NCBI RefSeq assembly: GCF_000717345.1
Contig: NZ_JNZA01000014.1
Span: 62,001 to 126,000, forward strand
DNA from: Streptomyces lydicus
GTDB lineage: Bacteria > Actinomycetota > Actinomycetes > Streptomycetales > Streptomycetaceae
Reading direction: 5' to 3'
Length of the DNA: 64,000 nucleotides
Part shown: piece after piece, positions 1 through 9,152 of the stretch
Layout of the letters: each line of letters opens with the position of its first letter
How positions within the stretch are numbered: position 1 is the stretch's first letter
Notes under the pieces: generated by a model
What the model was told of the DNA's origin: nothing
Seen by the model: the letters and a program-made list of their open reading frames with translations, nothing else
Database searches by the model: none
Position numbers and translations under genes: made by a program

Positions 1-357
1 GCGGGGCCGGTCGCCGACCAGGTCCTCGCGGCCCATCCGGACGGCGTGGACGTGCTGATCGACATGGCCGGCGGACCCGGGGAGTTCGCCGAGCTGACCC
101 GGACCGTACGCGACGGCGGCACGGCCGTCTCGCTCATCGGCTCGGCCGACGCGGACGAGCTGACCGAGAGCAACCTGCGCGGCTTCAACTTCGTCAACCG
201 CCCCTCGCCGCAGCTCCTGGAGATCCTCGCCGGCCATGTCGACGCGGGCCGGCTCACCGTCCTCGTCGGCCGCGAGGTCGCCCTGGAGGAGGCGCCGGAA
301 GCGCTGGAGGCCAGCCGCACCGGACGGGCGCAGGGGAAGACCGTCCTCGACATCTGA
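1..357 (+). CDS. MDR-family NADP-dependent (quinone-type) oxidoreductase, C-terminal part
   Basis: The window opens inside this gene: the frame is open from base 1 and stops at 355-357, so only the last 118 residues are present. The segment VDVLIDMAGGPGEFAEL is the end of a Rossmann fold as in medium-chain dehydrogenase/reductases. It is followed by a strand and helix (TAVSLIGSADADEL) and the usual C-terminal stretch (LEEAPEALEASRTGRAQGKTV) of quinone oxidoreductase-like members, where the substrate domain closes over NADP(H). The zinc-binding part, if any, lies outside the window. Substrate unknown. It converges on the gene at 423-1415. Confidence 0.8.
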   Translation, partial: AGPVADQVLAAHPDGVDVLIDMAGGPGEFAELTRTVRDGGTAVSLIGSADADELTESNLRGFNFVNRPSPQLLEILAGHVDAGRLTVLVGREVALEEAPEALEASRTGRAQGKTVLDI

Positions 358-381
358 ACCGCCGTCCCGGACACCTGAACC

Positions 382-409
382 GGCCTGGACGCCCTGGGAC
401 GTCCAGGCC
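382..409. terminator. Bidirectional terminator hairpin between convergent genes
   Basis: Perfect 10-bp arms (GGCCTGGACG / CGTCCAGGCC) enclose an 8-nt loop in the 65-bp gap between the oxidoreductase and the convergent membrane protein gene. There is no T-tract, as is usual for streptomycete terminators. Confidence 0.6.
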
Positions 410-422
410 GTCCGGGCCGCCG

Positions 423-1415
423 TCACGGGTGGCGGCCGGCCGTCCCCGTTCGCCACGCCCGCCACGCCCGCAGGGCCGGCGGCCCCGCCGCGGCCAGCGC
501 CGCGGTGAGCGTGCCCGCGGCGAACACCAGCCAGACGCCGGTGCGCAGCGGGCCGGTCAGGGCGTCGGCGTAGGCGTCCGCCGCGGGCCGGGAGACCATC
601 GGGGGCAGCGCGTCCAGGGCCCGGCCGCGCGCCAGCGCGAGCGCCGCGGTCAGCAGGGCGGCGGCCGCCGCGCAGCCCGCCCCCGCCCAGATCAGTGCCC
701 GCCGCCGGCGCCGCGCCAGCAGCAGGCCACCGCACAGCGACAGCGTGGCGGCCGGCGGCAGCAGCAGCGCCCCGTCCCGCACCGCGTCGTAGACCGCCCG
801 GATCCGCGGCACGTCCGGGGCCCGGAGCAGCACGATCTCCACCCCGGACCGCGGCACCCGGCGGACGAGGTCCAGCCCCGTGCCGCCCTGCGACAGCTGG
901 TGCCTGACCCGCTCCAGCACCGGGGTCAGATCGAGGGTGACCGGGGAGCGGCCGGAGGCGGCCAGGGTGCCGTCGAGGGTCCGGTGGGCGGTCCGGTGCA
1001 CCCCGTTCCACAGGGCGGGAAAGCCGCGGCCGGTGACGACCTGGCGGACCTGCTTGGCCACGAAGTCGCGGATGCCGCGGGTGAAACGGGTCCGTACGGC
1101 CGGGCGTTCGGCGGGCGCGACGGCCCTGAGCAGCCCGTCGAGCCGGACGTGCGCCATCACCCCGTCGGTCACGTCGTCGACGACGGCCTTCTGTACGGCG
1201 TCGTTCCCGGCCAGCGGCGCCACCGCCGCCACATAGCTGTCGGTCTCGGTCAGTTCGGCCCGGGCGCGGGTGGCCGCCAGGCCGAGCGGCAGCAGCAGCG
1301 CCCCCACCACGAGCAGCACCCCGCCGGCCACGGCCCGGCCGAGCCCCCGCCCCCGCGGCGGCCGCTCCCCCGCCGTCACCCGCCCGCCGGGGCGTACGGG
1401 TGCGCTCGCTGACAT
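423..1415 (-). CDS. Membrane protein of unknown function (330 aa)
   Basis: One hydrophobic segment near the N terminus (about residues 30-50, GVLLVVGALLLPLGLAATRA) is followed by an extracytoplasmic domain of about 180 residues and two or three hydrophobic helices at the C terminus (around 215-310), ending in a short basic tail. This layout is common in streptomycete integral membrane proteins of unknown role. The ATG at 1413-1415 was chosen because AGGAAGGA lies at ribosome-binding distance upstream; the open frame extends further but without a good start. No catalytic motif was recognised. Confidence 0.75.
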   Translation of the reverse strand: MSASAPVRPGGRVTAGERPPRGRGLGRAVAGGVLLVVGALLLPLGLAATRARAELTETDSYVAAVAPLAGNDAVQKAVVDDVTDGVMAHVRLDGLLRAVAPAERPAVRTRFTRGIRDFVAKQVRQVVTGRGFPALWNGVHRTAHRTLDGTLAASGRSPVTLDLTPVLERVRHQLSQGGTGLDLVRRVPRSGVEIVLLRAPDVPRIRAVYDAVRDGALLLPPAATLSLCGGLLLARRRRRALIWAGAGCAAAAALLTAALALARGRALDALPPMVSRPAADAYADALTGPLRTGVWLVFAAGTLTAALAAAGPPALRAWRAWRTGTAGRHP

Positions 1416-1525
1416 CGCGTCGTCCTTCCTGGCGGTGGACTGCGGCCACCTTCCAGGCAAGTACCGGCGCCCGCCGCACGCGACCGGGGCCGGTGCCAAC
1501 GGGTGACCCCCGCGCGGCCCGGCAG

Positions 1526-2128
1526 TCAGCCCGCGCGTGCTGCCCGGGACCGGCGGACCGCCCGCACCACGCCGGGCCCCAGCAGCGCCGCCGCCGCGGC
1601 GCCCACCGCCCACCCCGCCCAGTTGTCGCCCGCGCTCGCCGGGCGCGACTCCGGGAGGTCGTCGACATCGCCCGAGCAGGCCGCGGGGGCGTAGGACTCG
1701 TTCACGTAGACACAGGCGGTGGCGGCGGCGCGCAGGGTGCCGGGAGCGGCGGACGTGGCCGGGCCGGGGCGGTCGCCGAGGATCGCGCTGGCGGTGAACA
1801 CCTGGACGTCGTGGGCCGGCAGATCGGCGTGCCAGGTGACCTGCTGCTGCCCCATGCCGTGGCCCCGGACGAGCCCGCCGGGCGCGGTGGCGGAGGTGGT
1901 GGTGGCCGGCATCCGCTGCTCGATGCGGGCGCCCTGGACCGCGTCGGCGCCGAGGTTGTGCACGGTGACGCGGTAGTCCAGCCGGCGGCCCGACTCGGCG
2001 TCGTCGGTGCCGTCGGTCACCTCCACCGTCACGGAGACGGAAGGGGGTGCCTGCGGGGCGGAGGCGGCGGCGAACGGGCCGGGGAGCGTGGCGGCGCACA
2101 GCAGTGCGCAGACAACGGCGGTTCTCAT
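1526..2128 (-). CDS. Secreted, C-terminally membrane-anchored DUF11-like protein
   Basis: 200 residues. An N-terminal signal peptide (MRTAVVCALLCAATLPGPFAAASA) is followed by a beta-rich domain (VSVTVEVTDGTDDAESG, DYRVTVHNLGADAVQGARI) resembling DUF11/conserved-repeat modules. A C-terminal transmembrane helix (WAGWAVGAAAAALLGPGVV) then precedes a short basic tail, so the domain should be displayed outside the cell. The ATG at 2126-2128 begins exactly at the signal peptide. It may share a transcript with the membrane protein gene downstream on the same strand, 110 bp away. Function unknown. Confidence 0.7.
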   Translation of the reverse strand: MRTAVVCALLCAATLPGPFAAASAPQAPPSVSVTVEVTDGTDDAESGRRLDYRVTVHNLGADAVQGARIEQRMPATTTSATAPGGLVRGHGMGQQQVTWHADLPAHDVQVFTASAILGDRPGPATSAAPGTLRAAATACVYVNESYAPAACSGDVDDLPESRPASAGDNWAGWAVGAAAAALLGPGVVRAVRRSRAARAG

Positions 2129-2240
2129 GCCGTCATCCGAGCACCGCGGCCCCCGCCACCGGCGGCAGGCGGCCCGCGCGCGGCCCGGGTTCACCCGAGT
2201 GAGGGGCGGGCCGGGCCGGGGACGGGAACGGGCCCGGGGC

Positions 2241-3269
2241 TCAGGGGCGGCGCGGCCCCTGGCGGTGCACCGGCCCGTGCGTGTCCTCGCAGTGCTCGCC
2301 GCCGGGCCGCTCCGACCCGTCGGCGGGCGCGGGGCCGGGCCCCGGGCCCAGCGTCAGCACGTCGTCCGCGGAACCCTGTTCGCCGAGGTGGTCGACCTGG
2401 AGGGTGGCGTGCGTGATGCCGTACTCCCCGCTCAGCAGGCTCTGGAGGTTCCGGCGGACCTTGTGGCAGTCGCCGCCGGGCGCCACCAGGATGTGCGCGG
2501 ACAGCGCCGGCTGCCCGGAGGTGATCTGCCAGATGTGCAGATCGTGCACCTCGACGACCTCGTCCCGGGAGACCAGCTGCTCGCCCAGCGCGTCCGGGTC
2601 CAGGCCGGCCGGTGCGGCCTCCATGAAGATCCGCCCGGACTCGCGCACCAGCCCCGTACCGGCCCGCAGCATCAGCGCCACGACCACCAGCGAGGCGATG
2701 GCGTCGGCCCGCGTGAAGCCCGTGGTGAGCACGATCAGACCGGAGATCGCGGTGGCGACGAAGCCGAACAGGTCGGTGAGGATGTGCTGGTAGGCGCCCT
2801 CGACGTTCAGGCTGGAGCGGTTGGCCCTGGACAGCAGCCAGGTGCAGATCAGGTTCACCACGATCCCGGACAGCGCGGTGATCAGCACCAGCCCGCCGGT
2901 CACCGCGGGCGGCGAGATCAGCCGCTGCACCGCCTCGTACGCCAGCCACACCGACAGCAGCAGCAAGGTGATGCCGTTGGCCTGCGCGGAGAGGATCTCG
3001 GCGCGCTTGAGCCCGTACGTGTAGCCGCCGCGCGCCGGCCGGGCGGCCAGCCGCATCGCGATCAGCGCCAGCACGATCGAGACGGCGTCGGTGAGCATGT
3101 GCGCGGCGTCCGAGATCAGCGCCAGCGACTGCGCCAGCACGCCGATGACGACCTCGACCGCCATGTACGCGGTGAGCAGCAGGAGCGCTGCCCGCAGCCA
3201 GCGCCGGTCGGCGTCCGGTGACACCCCGTGCGAGTGGCCGTGCCCGTGGCTGTGCGCGTGCTCGGTCAT
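2241..3269 (-). CDS. Cation diffusion facilitator (CzcD-like Zn/Co/Cd efflux)
   Basis: 342-residue CDF transporter expected to export divalent metals by proton antiport at the cytoplasmic membrane. It starts with a His-rich tail (HAHSHGHGHSHG), has about six membrane helices, and carries metal-site signatures in helices 2 and 5 (SDAAHMLTDAVS; HILTDLFGF). A cytoplasmic C-terminal metallochaperone-like domain follows (about residues 210-300, VHDLHIWQITSG). The ATG at 3267-3269 has GGAAGGAG upstream. A Pro/Gly-rich tail extends past the usual family length of about 300. Metal specificity cannot be read from sequence; proximity to cobalamin genes makes cobalt worth considering but is not evidence. 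Confidence 0.88.
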   Translation of the reverse strand: MTEHAHSHGHGHSHGVSPDADRRWLRAALLLLTAYMAVEVVIGVLAQSLALISDAAHMLTDAVSIVLALIAMRLAARPARGGYTYGLKRAEILSAQANGITLLLLSVWLAYEAVQRLISPPAVTGGLVLITALSGIVVNLICTWLLSRANRSSLNVEGAYQHILTDLFGFVATAISGLIVLTTGFTRADAIASLVVVALMLRAGTGLVRESGRIFMEAAPAGLDPDALGEQLVSRDEVVEVHDLHIWQITSGQPALSAHILVAPGGDCHKVRRNLQSLLSGEYGITHATLQVDHLGEQGSADDVLTLGPGPGPAPADGSERPGGEHCEDTHGPVHRQGPRRP

Positions 3270-3508
3270 GTCGGCGCTCCTTCCCGAGGGCTCGTTGCGA
3301 AGCAAACCGCACTTCGGCAAAAGATCCAAAGGCTGCATCGGTGACCGTTGTCATTCCCGTCGAACGGCCGATCGTGCCTGGTCAGAGCGGTGCGGACGGG
3401 CGCGCGCGGAATCCGGGAAACGGACGGTCCCGAGGGCGGGCGGGCTCCGGCCGGCGCCGGGCGGCAGCCGATAGCATCCGGCGACACGACCGCTACGGGG
3501 GGAACGAC

Positions 3509-3769
3509 ATGGCGGAGAACCGGCGGTCCGCACCGGGCCGGGGCCAGCTCCTGGCGACGCTCGGCCTGGTGGCCGCCGTCGCGGTGCTGGCCACCCACCA
3601 CGAGGGCCTCCCCTTCTGGCTGGGCTCCCTGCTGGGCGTGGCCGCCGTGCTCGGCTGTCTGGTCTGCTTCGACGCGCCCCGCGGCGGCTGGCAGTGGCTG
3701 CTGGCGGTGGTGGGCTTCTGCACGTCGTTCCTCTTCGCCGGCCAGTTCCTGATCGCCCTGCTGAGCTGA
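3509..3769 (+). CDS. Small membrane protein (86 aa)
   Basis: Three hydrophobic segments (around residues 13-28, 35-53 and 61-85) follow a short basic N terminus (MAENRRSAPGRG). Start ATG at 3509 has GGGGGGA upstream. No family was recognised. It stands alone between the divergent CDF gene and the cobalamin genes. Confidence 0.6.
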   Translation: MAENRRSAPGRGQLLATLGLVAAVAVLATHHEGLPFWLGSLLGVAAVLGCLVCFDAPRGGWQWLLAVVGFCTSFLFAGQFLIALLS

Positions 3770-3917
3770 GGGCGGGGGCGGTCCGGGACCGCAGCGGTCC
3801 TGCTCACGGTGCCCGGCCGGCCGCTGCGCGCACCGTCCCGGTCGCGGAGGCGCACCGACCGGTCAGTAGAGTTCGGCTCCGTCACCGAGCCAGTCTCCGA
3901 TTTCGAGGTATCCGGCA

Positions 3918-5204
3918 GTGAGCCCCGCACCACCCGCCCCGGCGGATCCCGACCGCCTGACCGTCGTCGGCATCGGAGCCGACGGCTGGGCCGGGCTGCC
4001 CGCCGCCTCCCGGCAGGCACTGTGCGACGCCGAGGTCCTCATCGGCGGCGCCCGGCAGCTCGCGCTGCTGCCCGACCGGTGCACGGGCGAGCGCGTCCCG
4101 TGGCCGTCCCCGCTGCGCCCCGCCGTCGCCGGACTGCTCGCCACGTATGCCGGGCGCAGGGTGTGCGTGCTGGCCAGCGGCGATCCGATGTTCTACGGCA
4201 TCGGGCGGACCCTGACCGAGGTGCTGGCGGAATCCGCCGCGGAGTCCGCCGGGTCCGCGGGCGCCCGGCACCCCGGCCTCCGCGTCCTGCCGCACCCCTC
4301 CTCCGTGTCCTACGCCTGCGCCCGCCTCGGCTGGCCGGTCGAGGACACCGAGGTCGTCACGCTCGTCGGACGGCCCGCCGAGAACCTCCTCCGCGCGCTG
4401 TACGACGGCCACCGGCTGCTCGTGCTGTCCGCCGGGGCCGGCACCCCCGCCGAGGTCGCGGCCCTGCTGCGGGCGCACGGCTTCGGCCCGACCCGGATGC
4501 GCGTACTGGAACAACTCGGCGGTGAACGCGAGCGGTTGACCGAGGGCCTGGCCGCCGACTGGGACGCACCGCCCGCCGACCCGCTCAACGTCCTCGCCCT
4601 CGACCTCGCCCGGGCCCCCGGCACCCCGCCGCTCTCCACCGTCCCCGGCCTCCCCGACACCGCCTACGAGCACGACGGCCAGCTGACCAAGCGTCATGTC
4701 CGCGCCGCGACGCTCGCCGCGCTGGCACCGGCCCCCGGCGAACTCCTCTGGGACATCGGCGGCGGCTCCGGCTCCATCGCCGTCGAATGGCTGCGTGCCC
4801 ACCGCGGCTGCCGCGCCGTCAGCGTCGAGCGGGACGCCGTACGGGCCGAGCGGATCGGCCGCAACGCGCGCTCGCTCGGGGTGCCGGCGCTGCGCGTCGT
4901 GCACGGTCCGGCGCCCGCCGCGCTGGCCGGCCTGCCCACGCCGGACGCGGTGTTCATCGGTGGCGGGCTGACCGCCCCCGGCCTGCTGGACGCCTGCTGG
5001 GAGGCGCTGCCCCCGGGCGGCCGCCTCGTCGCGAACACCGTGACGCTGGAGTCCGAGGCGCTGCTCGCCGACCGCTACCGGCGGCACGGCGGCGAACTGG
5101 TCCGCCTCGCCGTCTCCCACGCGGTACCGGTGGGCGGCTTCACGGGATGGCGGCAGGCGATGCCGGTCACCCAGTGGTCGGCGGTCAAGCCCCCGGCGGG
5201 GTAG
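3918..5204 (+). CDS. cobL: Precorrin-6Y C5,15-methyltransferase (decarboxylating), CbiE-CbiT fusion
   Basis: 428 residues, the usual length of fused CobL. It methylates C5 and C15 of the corrin precursor and decarboxylates the C12 acetate. The N-terminal half is a CbiE-type tetrapyrrole methylase (LTVVGIGADGWAGLP; ASGDPMFYGIG). The C-terminal half is a CbiT-type class I SAM methyltransferase (LWDIGGGSGSIAVEW; VFIGGGLTAPGLLD). GTG start at 3918 is preceded only by a weak GAGG. cobM follows after 97 bp on the same strand, so the two are probably co-transcribed. No B12 riboswitch is visible upstream. Confidence 0.93.
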   Translation: MSPAPPAPADPDRLTVVGIGADGWAGLPAASRQALCDAEVLIGGARQLALLPDRCTGERVPWPSPLRPAVAGLLATYAGRRVCVLASGDPMFYGIGRTLTEVLAESAAESAGSAGARHPGLRVLPHPSSVSYACARLGWPVEDTEVVTLVGRPAENLLRALYDGHRLLVLSAGAGTPAEVAALLRAHGFGPTRMRVLEQLGGERERLTEGLAADWDAPPADPLNVLALDLARAPGTPPLSTVPGLPDTAYEHDGQLTKRHVRAATLAALAPAPGELLWDIGGGSGSIAVEWLRAHRGCRAVSVERDAVRAERIGRNARSLGVPALRVVHGPAPAALAGLPTPDAVFIGGGLTAPGLLDACWEALPPGGRLVANTVTLESEALLADRYRRHGGELVRLAVSHAVPVGGFTGWRQAMPVTQWSAVKPPAG

Positions 5205-5301
5205 CCACCCGTCACCGCGCCCGCGGTGGGGCCGCCACCCGCCGCGAGGGGCACCCGCCCGTCCCCCCTCCCGTCCCCGTCCCCCAGGAGACCGAACAGC
5301 C

Positions 5302-6081
5302 ATGACCGTCCACTTCATCGGCGCGGGACCCGGCGCCGCCGACCTGATCACCGTGCGCGGCGCCCGGACGCTCGCCGCCTGCGGAGTGTGCCTGTACGCC
5401 GGCAGCCTGGTGCCGCGTGAGCTGCTCGCCGAGTGCCCGCCCGACGCGCGCCTGATCGACACCGCGCAGCTGGACCTCGACACCATCACCGCCGAGATGA
5501 TCCGCGCCCACGAGGAGGGGCACGAGGTCGCCCGGCTGCACTCCGGCGACCCGTCGGTCTTCAGCGCGGTCGCCGAGCAGATGCGCCGGCTGGACGCGGC
5601 CGGGGTGCCGTACGACGTGGTGCCGGGCGTCCCCGCCTTCGCCGCGGCGGCCGCGGCCCTCAAGCGCGAGCTGACCGTGCCCACCGTCGGCCAGACCGTC
5701 ATCCTCACCCGCGTCGCCCAGCGCGCCACGCCGATGCCCGAGGGCGAGGACCTCGCCACGCTCGGCCGCAGCGGCGCGCTGCTGGTCCTGCACCTGGCCG
5801 CGATGTACGTCGACCGGGTCGTCGACGAACTCCTGCCGCACTACGGCGCCGACTGCCCGGCCGCCGTCGTCGCCATGGCCTCCCGCCCCGACGAACTGGT
5901 CCTGCGCGGCACCCTCGCCGACATCGCGGGCCAGGTGAAGGCCGCGGGCGTGGTCCGTACGGCGGTGATCATCGTCGGGCGCACGCTGGGCGCCGAGCAG
6001 TTCCGCGACAGCCATCTGTACTCGGCGGACCGGGAGCGCCCGCACGGGCCGTGCAACGCCGGTCCGTACGACCGGAGCTGA
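5302..6081 (+). CDS. cobM: Precorrin-4 C11-methyltransferase
   Basis: 259-residue SAM-dependent tetrapyrrole methylase that methylates C11 in the cobalamin pathway. Signatures are the N-terminal GxGxGxxD-type loop (FIGAGPGAADLITVRGA), YAGSLVPRELL, the conserved LHSGDPSVFSAVAEQ and the C-terminal HLYSADRERP. ATG at 5302 has AGGAGA at good spacing. It sits directly downstream of cobL. Confidence 0.95.
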   Translation: MTVHFIGAGPGAADLITVRGARTLAACGVCLYAGSLVPRELLAECPPDARLIDTAQLDLDTITAEMIRAHEEGHEVARLHSGDPSVFSAVAEQMRRLDAAGVPYDVVPGVPAFAAAAAALKRELTVPTVGQTVILTRVAQRATPMPEGEDLATLGRSGALLVLHLAAMYVDRVVDELLPHYGADCPAAVVAMASRPDELVLRGTLADIAGQVKAAGVVRTAVIIVGRTLGAEQFRDSHLYSADRERPHGPCNAGPYDRS

Positions 6082-6266
6082 CGCTCGATCAGTCCGTGAC
6101 ACCGTCAGCAATGGGGTCAGCTGGGACATCTGACTGATTATATGACCGCATCGGGGTGAATGTCCGTTATCCGGCCCGCGGGGGCCGGTAAGCAACGTGC
6201 AACACCCAAGGGAGACCGCATCAACGGAGCACGAGCGGATCAACCGAAACGAAGGAGCACGCCACG

Positions 6267-6647
6267 ATGCGCACCAGACTGGCCGCCGGATCGGTCGCCG
6301 CCGCAGCCCTGCTGACCCTCTTCGGCAGCAGCGCCGCCCTCGCCGACAACGCGCCCACCACCCCGCGGACCACCACCGACCCCGCGCCGACGACCGACCA
6401 CTCGCGCTGGATGCACGACGACTACGCCGGCCGCACCCCCGCCACCGACTACGCCGGCCGGACCCGCGAGTCCACGGCCCGGACCAACGACCGCCAGGAG
6501 CGCCCGGACTGGATGCGGGAGAACCCGCTGCGGCTGACCACCTGCGCCCTCGGGACGGCGCTGACCGCGCTGACCGGCAACGGCCGGGACTGCGTGGGAG
6601 ACCGGATGGGCATCCACGTCCGGGCCGCCCAGAGAGGGCGCAAGTAG
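6267..6647 (+). CDS. Small secreted protein of unknown function
   Basis: 126 residues with a clear Sec signal peptide (RLAAGSVAAAALLTLFGSSA, cleavage near ALA-D). A Thr/Pro/Asp-rich mature part contains two DYAGRTP/DYAGRTR repeats and a C-terminal segment with two cysteines (about residues 95 and 110) that could pair. Start ATG at 6267 has GAAGGAG upstream. It lies between cobM and the convergent cbiD but has no evident link to cobalamin. The 185 bp upstream include an AT-rich patch (GATTATATGA near 6134) that may be its promoter. Confidence 0.7.
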   Translation: MRTRLAAGSVAAAALLTLFGSSAALADNAPTTPRTTTDPAPTTDHSRWMHDDYAGRTPATDYAGRTRESTARTNDRQERPDWMRENPLRLTTCALGTALTALTGNGRDCVGDRMGIHVRAAQRGRK

Positions 6648-6656
6648 CGCGGACGC

Positions 6657-7868
6657 CTAGCGGGACGGGGTGTTCCGGCGCGCGTCGCCGGGCCCCCGCG
6701 GCTCCGCCCGCCCCACCACCAGCCCCGCCCGGTCGATGCAGATGACGTCGACCGCGACGGGCGCACCCCGCAGCACGGCCAGCGCCTCGTCCCGTGCCGT
6801 CGCCGCCACCAGGTCCCCCAGCGGGACCCCGGCCGCCGCGCACAACTGGAGGGCGGCCAGCCCGGTGTTGGCCTCCGCGACCGCGCCCGCCAGCGCCTCG
6901 TCCGCCCCGCCGCGCCGGGCCAGTTCCGCGAGGAAGCCCTTGTCCACCTGCGACCGCGCCGAGTGCAGATCGAGGTGGCCCGCCGCCAGTTTGGACAGCT
7001 TGGCGAATCCGCCGCAGATGGTGAGCCGGTCCACGGGGTGCCGCCGGAGGTACTTCAGCACCGCCCCCGCGAAGTCCCCCATGTCCAGCAGCGCGTCCTC
7101 GGGCAGGCGGTGCAGCGCGACCACGGTCTTCTCGGACGTGGACCCCGTACATCCGGCCACATGCGTACGTCCCGCCGCACGTGCCACATCCACCCCGCGC
7201 CGGATGGAGTCGATCCACGCCGAGCAGGAGTACGGAACGACGATCCCGGTGGTGCCGAGGATCGACAGCCCACCCAGAATGCCGAGCCGCGGGTTCCAGG
7301 TGCTGCGCGCGATCTCCTCCCCGTGATCGACCGAGATCTCCACCTCGACGTCCGGCTCCGCGCCGGGTGCCGCGGCGCCGCCGCAGCGGCGGGCCACCTC
7401 GGTCAGGTGCTCCCGCATCATCTGCCGCGGTACGGGGTTGACCGCCGGCTCCCCGACGTCCAGCGGGAGCCCCGGCCGGGTCACCGTCCCGACCCCCGGC
7501 CCGGCCTTGAACACCACGCCGGACCCGGGCGGCAGCACCCGCACCCGCGCGCGGATCAACGCGCCGTGCGTGACGTCCGGGTCGTCGCCCGCGTCCTTGA
7601 CCACCCCGGCCATGGCGCTGCCGGACCCGGCGTCCAGCTCCTCCACCGCCAGCGCGAAGGACGGCGTCTGCCCCTTCGGCAGGGTGATCGTCACCGGGTC
7701 CGGGAACTCGCCGCTCAGCAGCGCGGTGTACGCGGCCGTGCTCGCCGCCGTCGCACACGCACCGGTCGTCCAGCCGTGCCGCAGCCCGGTGTGCGCGAGC
7801 TGCGCACCACGCCCTCCCGCGGCCTGCCCGGTGCCCGGCCCCGTACCCTGCGGTTGCGCTTCACCCAC
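6657..7868 (-). CDS. cbiD: Cobalt-precorrin-5B (C1)-methyltransferase
   Basis: CbiD-family protein; the family signature RHGWTTGACATAA opens the conserved region, followed by TLPKGQTPSFAL and ILGTTGIVVPYSCSAW. CbiD methylates C1 in the cobalt-early (anaerobic) pathway, yet this window also encodes the oxygen-linked CobG, a mixture known in actinomycetes. The start is uncertain: the frame is open to GTG at 7910, which would overlap divergent cobK by 25 bp. Later GTGs at 7880 and 7868 avoid the overlap and better match the family's short N terminus; none has a strong ribosome-binding site. Confidence 0.9.
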   Translation of the reverse strand: MGEAQPQGTGPGTGQAAGGRGAQLAHTGLRHGWTTGACATAASTAAYTALLSGEFPDPVTITLPKGQTPSFALAVEELDAGSGSAMAGVVKDAGDDPDVTHGALIRARVRVLPPGSGVVFKAGPGVGTVTRPGLPLDVGEPAVNPVPRQMMREHLTEVARRCGGAAAPGAEPDVEVEISVDHGEEIARSTWNPRLGILGGLSILGTTGIVVPYSCSAWIDSIRRGVDVARAAGRTHVAGCTGSTSEKTVVALHRLPEDALLDMGDFAGAVLKYLRRHPVDRLTICGGFAKLSKLAAGHLDLHSARSQVDKGFLAELARRGGADEALAGAVAEANTGLAALQLCAAAGVPLGDLVAATARDEALAVLRGAPVAVDVICIDRAGLVVGRAEPRGPGDARRNTPSR

Positions 7869-7885
7869 GGAGGAACCCACATCCC

Positions 7886-8671
7886 ATGTCCGACGCAGCA
7901 CGCCCGCCACGCCACGTACTGATCCTCGGCGGTACGACCGAGGCCCGCCGCCTGGCCGCGACCCTGGCGGCGGAACCGGAGCTGCGCGTGACGTCGTCGC
8001 TCGCCGGCCGGGTCGCCGCCCCGCGGCTGCCCGCCGGGGAGGTCCGCATCGGAGGATTCGGCGGCCCCGACGGCCTCGCCCGCTGGCTGCGCGAGCACGC
8101 GGTGGACGCGCTCATCGACGCCACCCATCCTTTCGCCGGCACGATCAGTTTCCACGCGGCCCGGGCGGCCGCCACCGCCCATGTTCCCCTGCTGGCCCTC
8201 CGCCGCCCCGGCTGGGTGCCGGGACCCGGCGACACCTGGCACCAGGTCACCTCCCTGGACGAAGCCGCCGCCGCCCTCCCCGCCCTCGGCAGCCGCGTCT
8301 TCCTCACGACGGGCCGGATGGGCCTGGCCCACTTCGCCCACCTCACGGACCTCTGGTTCCTGGTCCGCTCCGTGGACGCCCCCGAGCCCCCGCACCCGCC
8401 CCGGATGGAGGTGCTGCTCGACCGCGGCCCCTTCACCCCGGACGGCGAACGCGCCCTGCTGGCCACCCACCGCATCGACGTCCTCGTGACCAAGGACAGC
8501 GGCGCGGCGGCCACCGCCCCGAAATTGGCGGCGGCCCGCGAGGCGGGAATCCCGGTGGTGGTCGTACGCCGCCCTCCCACACCGGAAGGAATTCCGGAGG
8601 CAGCCGACCCGGCCGAGGCAGCGGAATGGCTCCGGCACCTTTTCCGCTTCAGCGGGGCCGATTCACACTGA
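7886..8671 (+). CDS. cobK: Precorrin-6A reductase
   Basis: 261 residues. CobK/CbiJ reduces the corrin macrocycle with NADPH. Family signatures are ILGGTTEARRLAATLA at the N terminus, DATHPFAGTIS around residue 75, FLTTGRMGLAHFA, and LVTKDSGAAATAPKLAAA near the C terminus. ATG at 7886 follows GGAGG. It is divergent from cbiD with almost no spacer, so the two promoters must overlap coding or leader sequence. Confidence 0.93.
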   Translation: MSDAARPPRHVLILGGTTEARRLAATLAAEPELRVTSSLAGRVAAPRLPAGEVRIGGFGGPDGLARWLREHAVDALIDATHPFAGTISFHAARAAATAHVPLLALRRPGWVPGPGDTWHQVTSLDEAAAALPALGSRVFLTTGRMGLAHFAHLTDLWFLVRSVDAPEPPHPPRMEVLLDRGPFTPDGERALLATHRIDVLVTKDSGAAATAPKLAAAREAGIPVVVVRRPPTPEGIPEAADPAEAAEWLRHLFRFSGADSH

Positions 8672-8788
8672 ACCGATTGGCTTCCCGCACCCGCCGCACC
8701 AATTCCGCTATCCGCCGACTCGCGGCTTCCGCGTTCCGCGCCCTGCGTGCCGCCTCCGGCTCTTTCTCTTCGCCGCCCGCCGAACCGT

Positions 8789-9010
8789 TCACCGAACGTC
8801 CCCGCGCAACGCCCCGGCCAGCCGACGCGCGGTCTGCGGCGTGCACCGCCCCAGGTCGACGAGCGGCCGGGGAAAGTCCCCCACCAGCGACACCCCGTCC
8901 AGCGCCAGCGAGGGCAGGGTCACGCCCGCCCCTTTCAGAGCCGCCCGCAGCTCGTCCCGCGCGTCCTCCGCGTCCTTGACCGTCCGGGCCGCCCGGCTGC
9001 GTTCCACCAT
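8789..9010 (-). CDS. Small hypothetical protein divergent from XRE regulator
   Basis: 73 residues, MVERSRAARTVKDAEDARDE at the N terminus, then a mixed alpha/beta stretch (LKGAGVTLPSLALDGVSLVG) and CTPQTARRLAGAL. ATG at 9008-9010 is preceded by GAGGGAAGA. Small proteins of this kind commonly sit divergent from XRE/DUF5753 regulators in streptomycetes. The open frame extends upstream to 9268 but that part overlaps the regulator and lacks a start signal. Confidence 0.6.
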   Translation of the reverse strand: MVERSRAARTVKDAEDARDELRAALKGAGVTLPSLALDGVSLVGDFPRPLVDLGRCTPQTARRLAGALRGDVR

Positions 9011-9152
9011 TTCTCTTTCTTCCCTCTCGCTCGATTCGGATCCTGGCGAGTGATGCCAACTCCGTTGCTGCTCACTAGAGTTATGGACCCGACGCCGCTG
9101 GCGAAACGAAGCCGGCGTTGCCGGGTGGAAAGGCAACAAGGGGAGAGTGGGG

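Noticed and set aside
7886..7910. A true 25-bp overlap of divergent cbiD and cobK coding sequences
   Set aside because: The overlap exists only if cbiD starts at the most upstream GTG; the conserved CbiD N terminus begins well after this point and later GTG codons fit better.
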